From Crambe crambe (lineage: Eukaryota > Porifera > Demospongiae > Poecilosclerida > Crambeidae), in assembly GCA_963924555.1 (NCBI GenBank), contig OZ004598.1:744001-808000 (forward strand): a stretch of 64,000 bases of DNA, in the 5' to 3' direction. Position numbers and translations under genes: made by a program. The notes under the pieces were generated by a model that saw only the letters and a list, made by a program, of their open reading frames with translations, ran no database searches and was not told the origin of the DNA. This document shows positions 25,601-33,047 of the stretch, one piece after another (positions within the stretch are counted from its first letter, which is position 1; the number at the start of each line of letters is the position of its first letter).

Positions 25601-27378
25601 TCACAAAAATTTGTAGCATTATATTTATCAATGTCTCCATAATATCCATTTATTGATATGAACACTCCTAGTGTAACAACTGTTGCCATAAACATAAACA
25701 ACCCACAACATAATATAAAACAGCTGCAAGTACATTCGCAATTACAAGATGTCCCTGGTGCAGGATTCATAGACTGACCTGTACCAGGTGTGGATCTCTG
25801 ATTTGTACCAGAATGATCTGCATCAGATTGCAAAGCCTCACAAGTCGCAACCAGGGGTGTGGCTTGCGAGACTACAGATTGCACAGGTGTGGACCTTGTG
25901 ACAGAATTCTTAGATCTCATATAATAGTAAAAAATAGGGAAAGTAAAAACTAAAAGCTCGATAATTTGCAGAAAATTAATAATACCGTATAATATACTTT
26001 CTAACAGTTCATTACTTGTATTATCAGACTTCCTGCACTCACTTTCAATTATCCAATAATCTTTTAAAATATCTATGATAAAGTGTCCAACGTGTGGTAG
26101 GATCCCAAGGAACATCCCAAGGAACCAAAGTAGAAACAACCCGCATGGATATAAACATATCTTGCACTTATTTTGAGACATTCTGTATACAACAAGCCTC
26201 ACACGTATAATTGGGCCTGAACGAACCACACACTGTAGCGGAGTCTCTATTTATAACATCATTTCTCTGCGCGCGACGATCATCTGGTAACTTACATCGC
26301 GCATGCGCAAACCGTGCATGCGAGCGCGTGGCGCTTTGCTTTCTCTTTGACATTTCTGCCTCCCTTTAATAGCTAGAGTTTCTAAGAAGGTTATCCAGTA
26401 TATCTATGGCTACTGCTTCAAGGAATTGGTATAAACAAGAGTCCCGTGAGAGTGAAGAAATGAATATCCAAGAGTCCGCTTCCGTGCAAAGTAAATCCTG
26501 TCAGGACACCACACTCCAGCTAGGCCAGGCAGGTTGCTATACTAATATAAATAGCTTTTGCACATGCACGTGGTTCGACTGGACGACATTTCACATGCAC
26601 AACATAACAGACCACAACACAGTATTACATGCACACAAAATACCACACCCATGCAGAGCACATTGATCTTCTTCTCATAAAACCATTGCCTTCAGCATCA
26701 GTCCATTCAATATGCAGAAATATGCACATACACATCAAATTATCAACATCCGACCACATTGATCAGGCTTGCCCCACCTCGTAATTGGGGTGAGTCCCAC
26801 ACTAGCCTCATTCCCAGGTATGAGGCCTGCCCCACACTAGCTAGTTGTGTGTGCATATATATCAAGGGCCAACTGCATACCAAATTATATGACTACGTAG
26901 GCTGTCTGGGCCCTCTGACTATGTAACTGAGAGAGCTGACTGGGCCCTCTGACTATGTACCCAAGAGCACTGACTGGGCCCTCTGACTACATACCTGAGA
27001 GAGCTGAGCCCTCTGACTACGTACCTGAGAGAGCTGACTGGGCCCTCTGACTATGTACCCAAGAGCACTGACTGAACCCACCTGAGAGAGCTGACTGAGT
27101 AGAGTGAGCACTTGAGATTCACAGGCCCACTCCTCAAAGTTGAACCACTCCAGCAAGTGGGCGAGGAAGTCCCTCTCGTTAGCCAGGTCTGACAAGCTCA
27201 GCAAACCATTTCTGATTTTGAAGACTATGCTCCTAAGGCTTCTGCTACGAATGTCCAGCAGAGAGTGATCTGATAGTGGTGTTGATGGAGAAGATGGGAG
27301 GGGAGGAGGAGGGAGGAGGGAGGAGGGGGGATAAGATGAGGAGAAAGGGGGAGGAGATGAAGAAAGGGGAACAGCCAT
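4678..27378 (-). CDS. RTTN: Rotatin (armadillo-like centriole/basal-body protein)
   Basis: Rotatin is a large armadillo-like protein needed for centriole assembly and ciliary basal bodies. The start ATG is at 27376-27378. Exon 1 encodes a Pro/Ser-rich leader and then IRSRSLRSIVFKIRNGLL and LLEWFNFEEW, the N-terminal signature of rotatin. Exon 2 gives LVDIGGVEFLSQLRLYC. A later exon gives FPWLELSANDEHIL and another DVLFQDFPPELFLQRP, both matching the vertebrate protein. Model exons: 27378-27082, 20303-20075, 19857-19462, 19350-19279, 19134-19020, 18728-18659, 18464-18097, 17818-17600, 17527-17399, 17320-17121, 16648-16540, 16345-16034, 15814-15681, 15298-15199, 14973-14702, 10380-10248, 9840-9424, 8884-8664, 8416-8213, 7864-7755, 7347-7105, 6781-6378, 5962-5670, 5400-5205, 5005-4913, 4810-4678. 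That is about 1,820 codons, against about 2,226 in human. Phases agree at most junctions. The junctions around 19279/19134 and the frame of 16648-16540 are unsure, and an exon may be missing in 10.4-14.7 kb. Confidence 0.88.
5963..6377. other. RTTN intron, nothing further seen
   Basis: Intron between the exons at 6781-6378 and 5962-5670. AT-rich, with poly-T runs. I see no RNA gene or repeat family member. Confidence 0.4.
7436..7518 (+). pseudogene. tRNA-Thr (GGT) relic
   Basis: It matches the tRNA-Thr at 7631-7704 through the acceptor, D and anticodon arms (GGCTCTG start, anticodon loop CTGGTAA), but on the opposite strand. The T arm is ruined: the GGTTCAAAT loop no longer sits between pairing stems and extra bases are present. 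The 3' acceptor half CAGGGCC survives. It is a dead tRNA copy inside an RTTN intron. Confidence 0.75.
7586..7615. repeat. (GA)n microsatellite
   Basis: A run of alternating G and A, about 30 bases, between the two tRNA-like sequences in an RTTN intron. Confidence 0.9.
7631..7704 (-). tRNA. tRNA-Thr (anticodon AGT)
   Basis: Read on the minus strand it folds as a full cloverleaf. The acceptor stem is GGCTCTG with CAGGGCC (one G-U pair). The D-arm region contains TTAGTTGGTTAA. The anticodon stem CCTGT/ACAGG encloses the loop CTAGTAA, giving anticodon AGT (Thr, ACU). The T arm ACTGG/CCGGT encloses TTCGAAT. Discriminator is T. An internal A-box-like and a B-box (GGTTCGAATCC) promoter are intact. 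It lies inside an RTTN intron on the same strand as RTTN. Confidence 0.93.
8070..8172. repeat. Short minisatellite in RTTN intron
   Basis: Irregular repeats of about 20 bp built on GAGAATACTGAAAGTATACT. They lie between the exons at 8416-8213 and 7864-7755. Confidence 0.75.
8450..8572. repeat. Minisatellite, ~33 bp unit
   Basis: About four copies of a unit with TTACTGATTCTAGTATACT followed by GGGCAGTG. They sit just upstream of the acceptor of the RTTN exon at 8416-8213. Confidence 0.85.
8990..9310. repeat. Tandem repeat, ~110 bp unit, three copies
   Basis: Three copies of a unit containing CAGAGGTCAAAATCAATGGT and CACTATTGGGACATAGCCAA, with changes between copies. They fill the RTTN intron between the exons at 9840-9424 and 8884-8664. 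Confidence 0.85.
9930..10262. repeat. Minisatellite made from an RTTN splice donor
   Basis: Four to five copies of a unit of about 60-80 bp, each with ACCTGTTTTTAAGTGGTAG, which is the reverse of the true end of the RTTN exon at 10248 (CCACTTAAAAACAG then GTACAC). The array therefore repeats the last exon bases and the 5' splice site downstream of the real one. Confidence 0.85.
10393..11095. repeat. Three tandem copies of a ~235 bp element
   Basis: Copies start near 10402, 10633 and 10865, each with GAGAGTGCGGTAGCACTCTC, then TAAGTAGGGATGGC, and ending in GTTCTTTTTCTTTAT. The first two are nearly identical and the third is older. A diverged single copy lies near 23490-23650, and its reversed end (CATCCCTACTTAGAGAGTAC) at 55707. 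The open frame across two copies is a repeat artefact. Confidence 0.9.
11096..11707. repeat. Repeat block with TAA microsatellite, first of three copies
   Basis: Starts with (TAA)n, then AAGATCGACGTACCGACTTA and GCGGCACCTAGAGGCTGATC. The same block recurs near 11950-12450 and in shortened form at 13446-13606. It is non-coding and lies in the long RTTN intron 10381-14701. Confidence 0.85.
11708..11949. repeat. Foldback (hairpin) element
   Basis: Two arms of about 105 bp pair almost perfectly around a loop near 11812-11846. The arms contain AAGGTTAAGTAGGGATAGCT and CTGCAGTCGTATGAAAACAA. No coding capacity. It belongs to the group of hairpins here that carry the GTAGGGATG motif near each end. 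Confidence 0.9.
12500..13445. repeat. Repeat unit with 430-bp hairpin, copy 1
   Basis: The unit starts with AAGAAAAAGGATAGAAACAA and ends in a long hairpin (13012-13445), whose arms of about 205 bp meet near 13213-13230 at TCACTCCC..GGGAGTGA. The unit is repeated almost without change at 13606-14541, so a ~1.1 kb tandem duplication has occurred. Confidence 0.9.
13606..14541. repeat. Repeat unit with 430-bp hairpin, copy 2
   Basis: A near-identical copy of 12500-13445, including the hairpin (14108-14541). The short centre between the arms is inverted relative to copy 1 (CATGATCAAGGGCC against GGCCCTTGATCATG), which shows flipping or gene conversion between the arms. Confidence 0.88.
16690..17080. 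repeat. Minisatellite, ~32 bp unit, ~11 copies
   Basis: Copies of CACCATAGTATACTAGAATG followed by TTCATTAA.. lie in the RTTN intron between the exons at 17320-17121 and 16648-16540. Peptide-like open frames through it are artefacts. Confidence 0.92.
17852..17993. mobile_element. MITE, same family as the one at 43558
   Basis: Imperfect terminal inverted repeats begin TACCATATAGCGCAATATTT on the left. On the right, read in reverse, they begin TACCGTATAACACAAAATTT. The interior has TTTCGTGGATTTCATGGTTT. The TACCGTATA end and TTCGTGG interior match the element in the INTS2 exon. It lies in an RTTN intron. Confidence 0.75.
20836..22278 (-). CDS. 7-TM membrane family member B (nested in RTTN intron 1)
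   Basis: I recognise no named family. The best model joins a 10-nt coding microexon (22269-22278, ATGTCATTGA, then GTAAGT) to 22136-20836, giving about 437 residues starting MSLSGKKLC. A start at 22222-22224 without splicing is possible but adds a leader not found in paralogues. About seven hydrophobic segments are visible. The TM1-TM2 loop has GECNDSLNSTY (sequons NDS, NST) and the TM3-TM4 loop FCTQNSTLQN (NST). The TM4-TM5 loop is long and basic (KDPLKSLSKAALK, ERRRIR). The C-terminal signature runs ARSLQKIEKRNEFDFCP, SFLGISIPISSP and a last TM ending near the C-terminus. It sits inside RTTN intron 1, same strand. Likely a plasma-membrane receptor or channel subunit, by topology only. Confidence 0.8.
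24165..24330. repeat. Hairpin MITE relic
   Basis: Contains AAGAAAAAGGATGGAAACAA, AAATCTAGCTGGACT, GACTGCAGCATC and, in reverse, GGCCATCCCTACATGAGA. These are the blocks of the hairpin family in the 11.7-14.5 kb array, but the arms have decayed. Confidence 0.65.
24335..24600. repeat. Degenerate minisatellite downstream of gene C
   Basis: Irregular copies of GAGATATGTGACC(C/T)ATGAAT and ATAGGTATGGTAGACCCA. A related short array lies downstream of gene F (56205-56330), so the arrays probably travelled with the genes when they duplicated. Confidence 0.7.
24739..26181 (-). CDS. 7-TM membrane family member C
   Basis: Uninterrupted frame of about 480 residues from ATG at 26179-26181 (MSQNKCKIC). 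An upstream extension begins only with GTG and is unlikely. TM1 is about FLLWFLGMFLGILPHVGHF. The TM1-TM2 loop has the sequon NTS and the TM3-TM4 loop has NAT and NGT. The TM2-TM3 loop carries an extra Ser/Thr-rich stretch. The signature EAWFMLQFFIYSVLLMTDLI marks TM5 and YIMAVICNNAHNDYFEALLE follows TM6. The TM6-TM7 loop holds a tandem duplication of a Cys-rich unit (CCEEFVAFCRK then CCKEFVAFCRK). The C-terminus has SLWKKIEKKDNFDFCP, FGITIPISSP, then TM7. It lies inside RTTN intron 1 on the same strand. Function unknown; receptor-like by topology. Confidence 0.85.
   Translation of the reverse strand: MSQNKCKICLYPCGLFLLWFLGMFLGILPHVGHFIIDILKDYWIIESECRKSDNTSNELLESILYGIINFLQIIELLVFTFPIFYYYMRSKNSVTRSTPVQSVVSQATPLVATCEALQSDADHSGTNQRSTPGTGQSMNPAPGTSCNCECTCSCFILCCGLFMFMATVVTLGVFISINGYYGDIDKYNATNFCDLQNGTNKYEQLAIAHAVVVAFAIYVPGVVRVIAIMLLGYANINWKNSLKKLSQKEPYDLSIVSDDRINSVLKTRCKDLLREYRSIGKKVRVIYNVLEAWFMLQFFIYSVLLMTDLIHIIGPLYSHKSNVHDRVHTILYIFFDLLSFLSPYIMAVICNNAHNDYFEALLEVYQNGTYKCEEDCCEEFVAFCRKICCYKCGKDCCKEFVAFCRKFCCCEEYNQVQVEDSISEYYIRSLWKKIEKKDNFDFCPNIFGITIPISSPSYTYTLILTLIAVVFSFIQNDYTC
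26262..26345. promoter_or_regulatory. CpG-rich 5' flank of gene C
   Basis: A dense cluster of CG dinucleotides (CGCGCGACGATC, GCGCATGCGC twice-related, GCGAGCGCGTGGCGC) just upstream of gene C in otherwise AT-rich DNA. The GCGCATGCGC palindrome resembles an NRF-1 type site. It may serve gene C and possibly a transcript to the right. Inference from composition only. Confidence 0.45.
26406..26540 (+). other. Possible first exon of an unknown gene
   Basis: ATG at 26406 opens an acidic reading frame (MATASRNWYKQESRESEEMN) divergent from gene C, with possible donors near 26490 (AAAGTAAAT). I found no partner exon and no homology, so this could be chance. Confidence 0.2.
26880..27081. repeat. Minisatellite made from the RTTN exon 1 splice donor
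   Basis: About five copies of CTGAGAGAGCTGACTG with TACGTA or TATGTA beside it, spaced by GGGCCCTCTGACTA. In reverse, each reads as the end of RTTN exon 1 (CAGCTCTCTCAG) followed by GT. The frame stays open through the array to 26953, so use of an outer donor would add in-frame QLSQ-containing units. The same array flanks the dead exon 1 copy at 35925-36090, so it predates that duplication. Confidence 0.85.
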
Positions 27379-27500
27379 CGGACTTTTGTGCACTAACTTG
27401 TCTTGAGGAGCAAGTCTTTGATGGATACCTCCTCTGCCTTTATCTTGTCCATTGTGGACTCGAATTTTCCCGCCAAATTGCCGGGAGGTTAAGGTTCACA
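27379..27500. promoter_or_regulatory. Shared RTTN/INTS2 head-to-head promoter, left copy
   Basis: Lies between the RTTN start (27378) and the INTS2-like copy on the other strand. It holds a strong E2F-type site, TTTTCCCGCCAAA (27465-27477). The same site is conserved in the right copy (36815-36827) while the surroundings have changed. E2F sites of this form drive S-phase genes, which would suit a centriole gene. The regulatory role is inferred. Confidence 0.55.
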
Positions 27501-28381
27501 TGGTGAGCATTAATTGGGAAGAACTCACAAGGGACGACTTTCATGACTTTGCTGAAGATTCAGCCGTAATCTCACTGGTTCCGAAGGTAAAAAATAACCT
27601 TTATGAGGTACTTTTCTGTAGGCCAAGTTCGTCATTCCTACGGCCTAAGCTTTATAGAATATTGCAGACATTCCAGCTACGAATGTCCCCTTTTCATTTT
27701 GCAGCCAGCAGAGATAGTATTATTACGGCAGTATTATATTATCTATGCAGCCAGGATTAGAGGAACCAGGACACAACAAGCCCCACCCATCCCTTAGGAT
27801 TATCATTGCCCTCTTCTCAGGAAATATAAAGGAACTCCTTGCCCTTTCACTTGCCCAGCCGGATGGTTCTGATCACTCCCATTCTGGCTCCAGAGTGTAT
27901 TGGACAAGGAGAAGGGCCATACACACTGCCATTGTTGGCATAAGAGAAGTCAATGCCATCAAGAGTTATCTTGAGGTGGTATTCGAGAGATTTACTGTAT
28001 GGTATTTTATGTCCCATAAAATATTTTATTAACTGAGTTTACTAACGTCTTTGAAATTCAGGGATCAAATTAGGTGATTAGTGAATATGTATAGTCTAAA
28101 TCATTAAACATTCGGTTTATGTCTTTGCCCAGTAAGAGGTCAGCCAGAAATGTCTGTTTTCTCCTCTTAACTTTTATAGGTGGTTCTTCTGAGCAGGAAG
28201 ATACTACCATTGAGGAGGTTGAAAGTACTGCTAGCATCACGGCCTCCAGGTCTTCTGAGACACTTGAGGAGTTGATGGACCAGATGGACATTGAGTTGAG
28301 TGATCATGAAGGAAAGGAGGGTGCAGACAGGGGGGTCAGAGGGGGAAATCAGAGGAACTGGAGAAAGGGAGGGTGTGGGTA
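27500..28381 (+). pseudogene. INTS2: INTS2 5' copy, truncated
   Basis: Matches the long INTS2 copy at 36.7-39.6 kb. The segment FIALFSGNIKELLALSLAQP (from about 27795) equals the first coding exon but lacks about 40 bp that encode the DLRPFLPSL region. GIREVNAIKSYLE is present in a shifted frame. At about 27995 the match jumps from the end of exon 1 to the intron before exon 7, so exons 2-6 are deleted. The acidic exon (ESTASITAS, LEELMDQMDIELSDHE) is present at 28180-28340, then homology ends at about 28381. It cannot encode Integrator subunit 2. Confidence 0.88.
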
Positions 28382-28489
28382 ATAATGATTGTTTGATATT
28401 TTGTGCAAGTCATTCATTCTGTGATAATATTGTCATCCTGTGGTTTGTTTTCATATCCTGTTTTGTGCTAATCATTTTTGGCGAGGCAG

Positions 28490-30020
28490 ACAGCTCTTCA
28501 GTGTTTAAATCAAGCCGATTTTTGGAAAAAGGCTTTATTCCAGAAAGAAGGGCAACATTCCAGCTCCGTAGTGCTCCTATCCCTCTCAGCCTTCAACCCA
28601 TGCAGTGATCAAAATTTCTAACACTTGAATTGCATGGTATGTCTACAATGCAGAAATGCTGACAAATTAGCTATGGTACAATGACATTTTCCTCAAACAG
28701 TTCAGACTGAATACTGGAATGTGAAGTATACTTAGCTATCAGGAAGCAGTTAGTTGGCTGTATCCACATAGCTACACACATTGAGTACTATAGTGACAAC
28801 GTATATAGAGCAAGGCATAGGAGGAAAACGAAAGAGTGAGATCACAACTTCATTATGTAGCTACTATATACACATGAAGACTACAATTGGTAAAACTCAC
28901 AAGGCAGTAGCTACAGTATATCACAATGCTCATTGTGGACTTTTTATGTGATACGTAGTTCCAAAGACCATTTCTTCATGGTTTAGTTCCAGCCCCTGGG
29001 ATTAAAATAATTATAGTCCAGCTGTTAGAAAACACAACATCTGAAACTAAGTACACCTGAGAAGATATCACTATGCAAAACTACAAAATTAATGTTAATG
29101 ATAGTCACAACTATATAACTGCATGTTTTCTCAGGAATTCCCCATATCTATGTATGCTATTAGCAATTCCAGAAGTCATATACATTTCCTGCAAGTAAAA
29201 TGTTAATAATATTCATGACCAACTGCAGATATTTACTCAGGAATTCCCCATAGCTGCTATACATGCCACACTCACAGTGTAACAGTTATGGATGCACACC
29301 ATTACATTACTACTACTAACTACATAACACTCTTATAGTTAGTGACTAGCTATAATGATGGTTTTTAGTATATTAGCTAGCTAACTTATGCAACATTTGA
29401 AATGAATACACATAACATGGCAACAGTGCTACTATACTATCACAGTGGATTGACTGCTACTATAGTAGCTGCATGTTAGTCTTCCATAATCCTTCAAATT
29501 GGTCTTCCATTTATCTCATAAGCTAGCTACAATACATTCTTTACACAATTCTGAGTTAAAGATCTGTGAGGCTAGCTAGCTACATGCGACATTGCTTGAT
29601 TGGCCCTGTCCATTTCTCAGACTTAGGAACAACCAGACTTTCCTTTTTTGGGTTAATAAAAGTGCTCAGAAGAGTGACCACAAGCAGCATAAGTACAAGG
29701 TTTCTAGTTATAATGTACATGCGCAGGACGAAAGATGAAATAATCTCTTATTAGTTATTACTAGTATCCACATTGATTTGAAGTCAAGTGATCATATTAT
29801 GCACACATGGTATCTATGGAAAAGCACTATACATAATTAATAACAATATGCATAGCTAGAAATGTGTCACTGTAATGAAGTGTCATAATGGGTGCAGGAG
29901 ATAACTATACTCGATCCACCTGGGGCAAATAAAAGCCCACATGGTTTTAACACTGGTGATAAAAATACTGCATGGGAATAAATACTTATTGTTTTGTCTC
30001 CTAGGTGATAAACTAATACC
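28490..30020. repeat. Segmental duplication, copy 1 (pairs with 60924-62300)
   Basis: From TTTTTGGAAAAAGGCTTTAT to AAATAAAAGCCCACATGG this region matches 60924 onward. The middle of copy 1 is interrupted relative to copy 2, which rejoins at 32.5 kb. Around 28690 it keeps CAATGACATTTTCC, the reverse of the start microexon of gene B, so it descends from the 5' end of a B-type family gene. No open gene remains. Confidence 0.8.
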
Positions 30021-30223
30021 AATCATGCTAATCAACAGTCTAGCAGTTTGTTAACTGCATGCAATTCACATGATTGTCATGCACAGTGCTACATGTAGGG
30101 AATGACGTTTTGATGTTGCTTATCATCCTCGTGAATGTTTGTTTTTTCCCCTTTTTCTTATGAATATGGGTAGCTATGAGTAGACAAAGTGCTGAGACAT
30201 GACCTGTGAACTAGCTATGAATA

Positions 30224-30312
30224 TGTGAGGGAGGAGGGGTTACAGTACAGGTGGAGCTGTGATATAAACTTGATATAGCTACCACCGAAATCTACCAGGG
30301 TGCATGCTGTCA
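30224..30312 (-). pseudogene. RTTN: RTTN exon 2 relic
   Basis: Read in reverse it gives ACTLVDFGG, then after a short insertion ISQLHLYCNPSS, matching ASCTLVDIGGVEFLSQLRLYC of the real exon 2 (20303-20075). Its order relative to family genes D and E and the exon 1 relic at 36 kb mirrors the intact RTTN intron 1, which shows that the whole segment was duplicated. Confidence 0.75.
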
Positions 30313-30444
30313 TTATCTTAGGAGTGCCATGATCAGCACTAGCTACATAGATTTCTTCATGCTTAATTTACATTTTAATAGTAGATCAGACATTGCATTG
30401 AAATTCAACAGTTTAGAAATTACCCTATAAGATAACATGTATAA

Positions 30445-31612
30445 TTATTTCATTAAACCTGATGTAACACTAAAGAGAGATATTATAAGAGCATATGTAT
30501 AAATGGGGCTGTTAATAGGGATGCTAGCACCAAAAAGATTGGGACGAAAATCCAAGTTATCTTTCTTTTCGATCTTCTTCCACAAGGATCTTGCATAATA
30601 TTTACTGTGTTGACCATCCACAGGTTCATCATCTAATGAATCATAATCACCCGTTTCATTTTTTTGGCAACAACACAAATTTTTACGACATGCTTTAAAG
30701 TAATCCTCTTCTTCACATTTATAGTGACCGTTTTGATATAACTCAAGTAATGCTTCATAGTAATCATTATGAGCTTCATTACACTTAACTGCCATCAAAT
30801 AAGGCAAGAGAAATGTCACCAAGTCCAGAATTACATACAATATAGTACGCCATCTGTCATAATCATTGTTTGGTTTTTGATTCTGTACTGGACTTAAGAC
30901 ATGTATCAAATCAGTCGTCAGTTTTACTGAGTAGACTATAAATTGCAGCATGAACCAAGATTCTAGAGCTTTGTATATCACTTGTACTTTCTTACCAATA
31001 ATTCGATAACCATATGACAATTTTTGACATCTCTCTTCCAGCTCTGAATCAATTTTATCGTCAGTAACATCGATGTATAGCTTCTCACTTAATTTTCTCA
31101 ATGAGTCTTTCAAATATTTTCTTGCTAAATCCAATAGCACTATAACAAGTATACGAACTACACATGGAACGATGATGGTAAGTTCACTCATGACAGCGTG
31201 AGTTATTATGAATCTATCATATGCACTTGTGCCAAGCAGACCACAATAATCTGAAGCATTATAATCTTTATCTCGACCATATCCCATTCCTGATATGACC
31301 ACTCCTACTGTAAAGGGCAGAAGGATATATACTACCACAAACAGCATTTGTATGGAACAACAATGACAGAACAGAATGTTTTCCAGCTTATACTCCTTAC
31401 ATATGGTACTCCAGTAATAGCCAACATATAGAGTAAAAACTAACAGCTCAATACCTTGCAGAAGACCAACAAAACTATATAGAACACTTTCTAACGATTT
31501 TTTATTTTCTTCATCACATTTACCTTGATATAATACCCAAGTGTGTCACGTGTAGTAGGAATCCAATAGATAAAGCAACGACTTGGTAGTTAACAACATT
31601 TTGTTACATGAC
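30445..31612 (-). pseudogene. 7-TM membrane family member D, broken at the N-terminus
   Basis: 300 codons are open from TM3 to the stop (30445-31347) and the frame extends upstream to about 31525. The protein is very close to E and G: NASDYC in the TM3-TM4 loop, PYLMAVKCNEAHNDYYEALL, SLWKKIEKKDNLDFRP, SIPINSPIYTY. Against gene E, a 5-bp deletion near 31530 (GGTATTATATCAAGG for GGTATTGATATATATCAAGG) and a further loss near 31570 break TM1 from the rest. The start region (ATGTCATGTAACAAAATG, near 31612) is still visible. One key loop residue differs too (EAWF is ESWF). A downstream start would drop TM1-TM2, so I call it a pseudogene. Confidence 0.75.
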
Positions 31613-33047
31613 ATTATGACTCCCCTTGCACAGCAGTCCTGTAGAAACTCTTTGTCCTTGAAAGCTATGCAAATTCTCTTAGGTACAGCCTCAGACCATA
31701 GATTGTAGGGACTACGTAACCGGGATTGGAAGAGTAACTCTTCAAGTACTTCCTATATACTCCACCAGGGCAAGTATAGCTAGCTGTCGATGTCATGAGC
31801 ATGCGCGTGGCGCTCTTGCGGTATAAACGGCCCAGCCACTCCTTTGTGCATGCCCGCATTAATTAATACAAGAAAAAAGACTGGGTATTAAGTGTGCAGC
31901 CATTGATCCTGGTGATTTCTTTCAGGTTCTTCTTCACCTCTGCACCTTCTTGTGCTCTGAGTAAAGATATTGAAGCCTCCCTATCAGTTGATCATCCCTG
32001 AGGAATATAATATTAAAAATTAATGTACTCTGAGCTTTTCTTGGCAAGGGAATGCATACATTTGGAAAGCATAGGTGGAGGGCATGAACTTGTTATGAAT
32101 ATAAATTGGGTCACTAGAAACAACTTAACTTTTCCAAAAAGGTACGCAAAGACACGCCCAGCTAATGTGAACTATTGGCTGTAACTCTTGAATACATGCA
32201 AAGTTCACTACATTTTAGGTACGAGGGCATGAAGTAGAGTGTATACTAAACTCTGAAACTGTAAAGCAATTTATTCTTTCATGTAAGGGGATACAGGTAG
32301 CTACCTATACACAAAGCCAAAACAGGCTAAAACAGGCTGGTATAGGTGTCCTAGCAGCAAACATTTGTGAGTAAGGTGGTGAAGTTACGAGCTATGAGCT
32401 ATATATATGCTATGGACTTCTGAACTTCGAGTCCTCCATGTCAAGCTTTTTCAGCTCTTACACTATTTTGTACAACAACGAAAATTAAACACATGAAAAT
32501 TAATTACCTTGAACATGACCTTGAAAATAAATCAACATCGAGTATGTACCCATTTTTAGGTTATCTGAGTCGAAAATTGGAACTCAGATAACCTAAAAAT
32601 GGGTTGTTTTTACACATTTTTAAAAAAGGGACTTTTGGTGTCATGTGCCATATGATGTATTACATGTGTGGACTATTCATTTTGGAGCTAGCAGATTTTG
32701 TTAGTAGCAGCTATAGCTATACAAATCTTTCAAATTCTTGAACATTGCATGCATGGCCTCCTCCCTGGCAGAATGAGTAGCCACAAGATCAATGTGTCAA
32801 TTGCACTACTATTATACCATAAAAGAAAAGCCCACATTGGTACTGCATGGGAATAAATACAAATTTACTATTTTGTCTCCTAGGTGCATGATCAGCACTA
32901 CATTGATTATTATTATTTTTTTGAGAATTAAGATTCTTCATGCTTAATACAGTAGATCAGAATCCATCAAACAATTGTATTGAAACATAAAAATTCATGA
33001 AAATTACTCTAAAAAATAGGGATGATATCACCACATAATATGTGTAA
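31613..33047. other. Spacer between family genes D and E
   Basis: No gene seen. A short hairpin lies at 32540-32610: the arms CCCATTTTTAGGTTATCTGA pair around CGAAAATTGG. The same hairpin occurs at 61825-61880 within the second segmental copy. 31740-31860 holds CG-rich sequence (GCATGCGCGTGGCGC) like that upstream of gene C. Confidence 0.6.
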
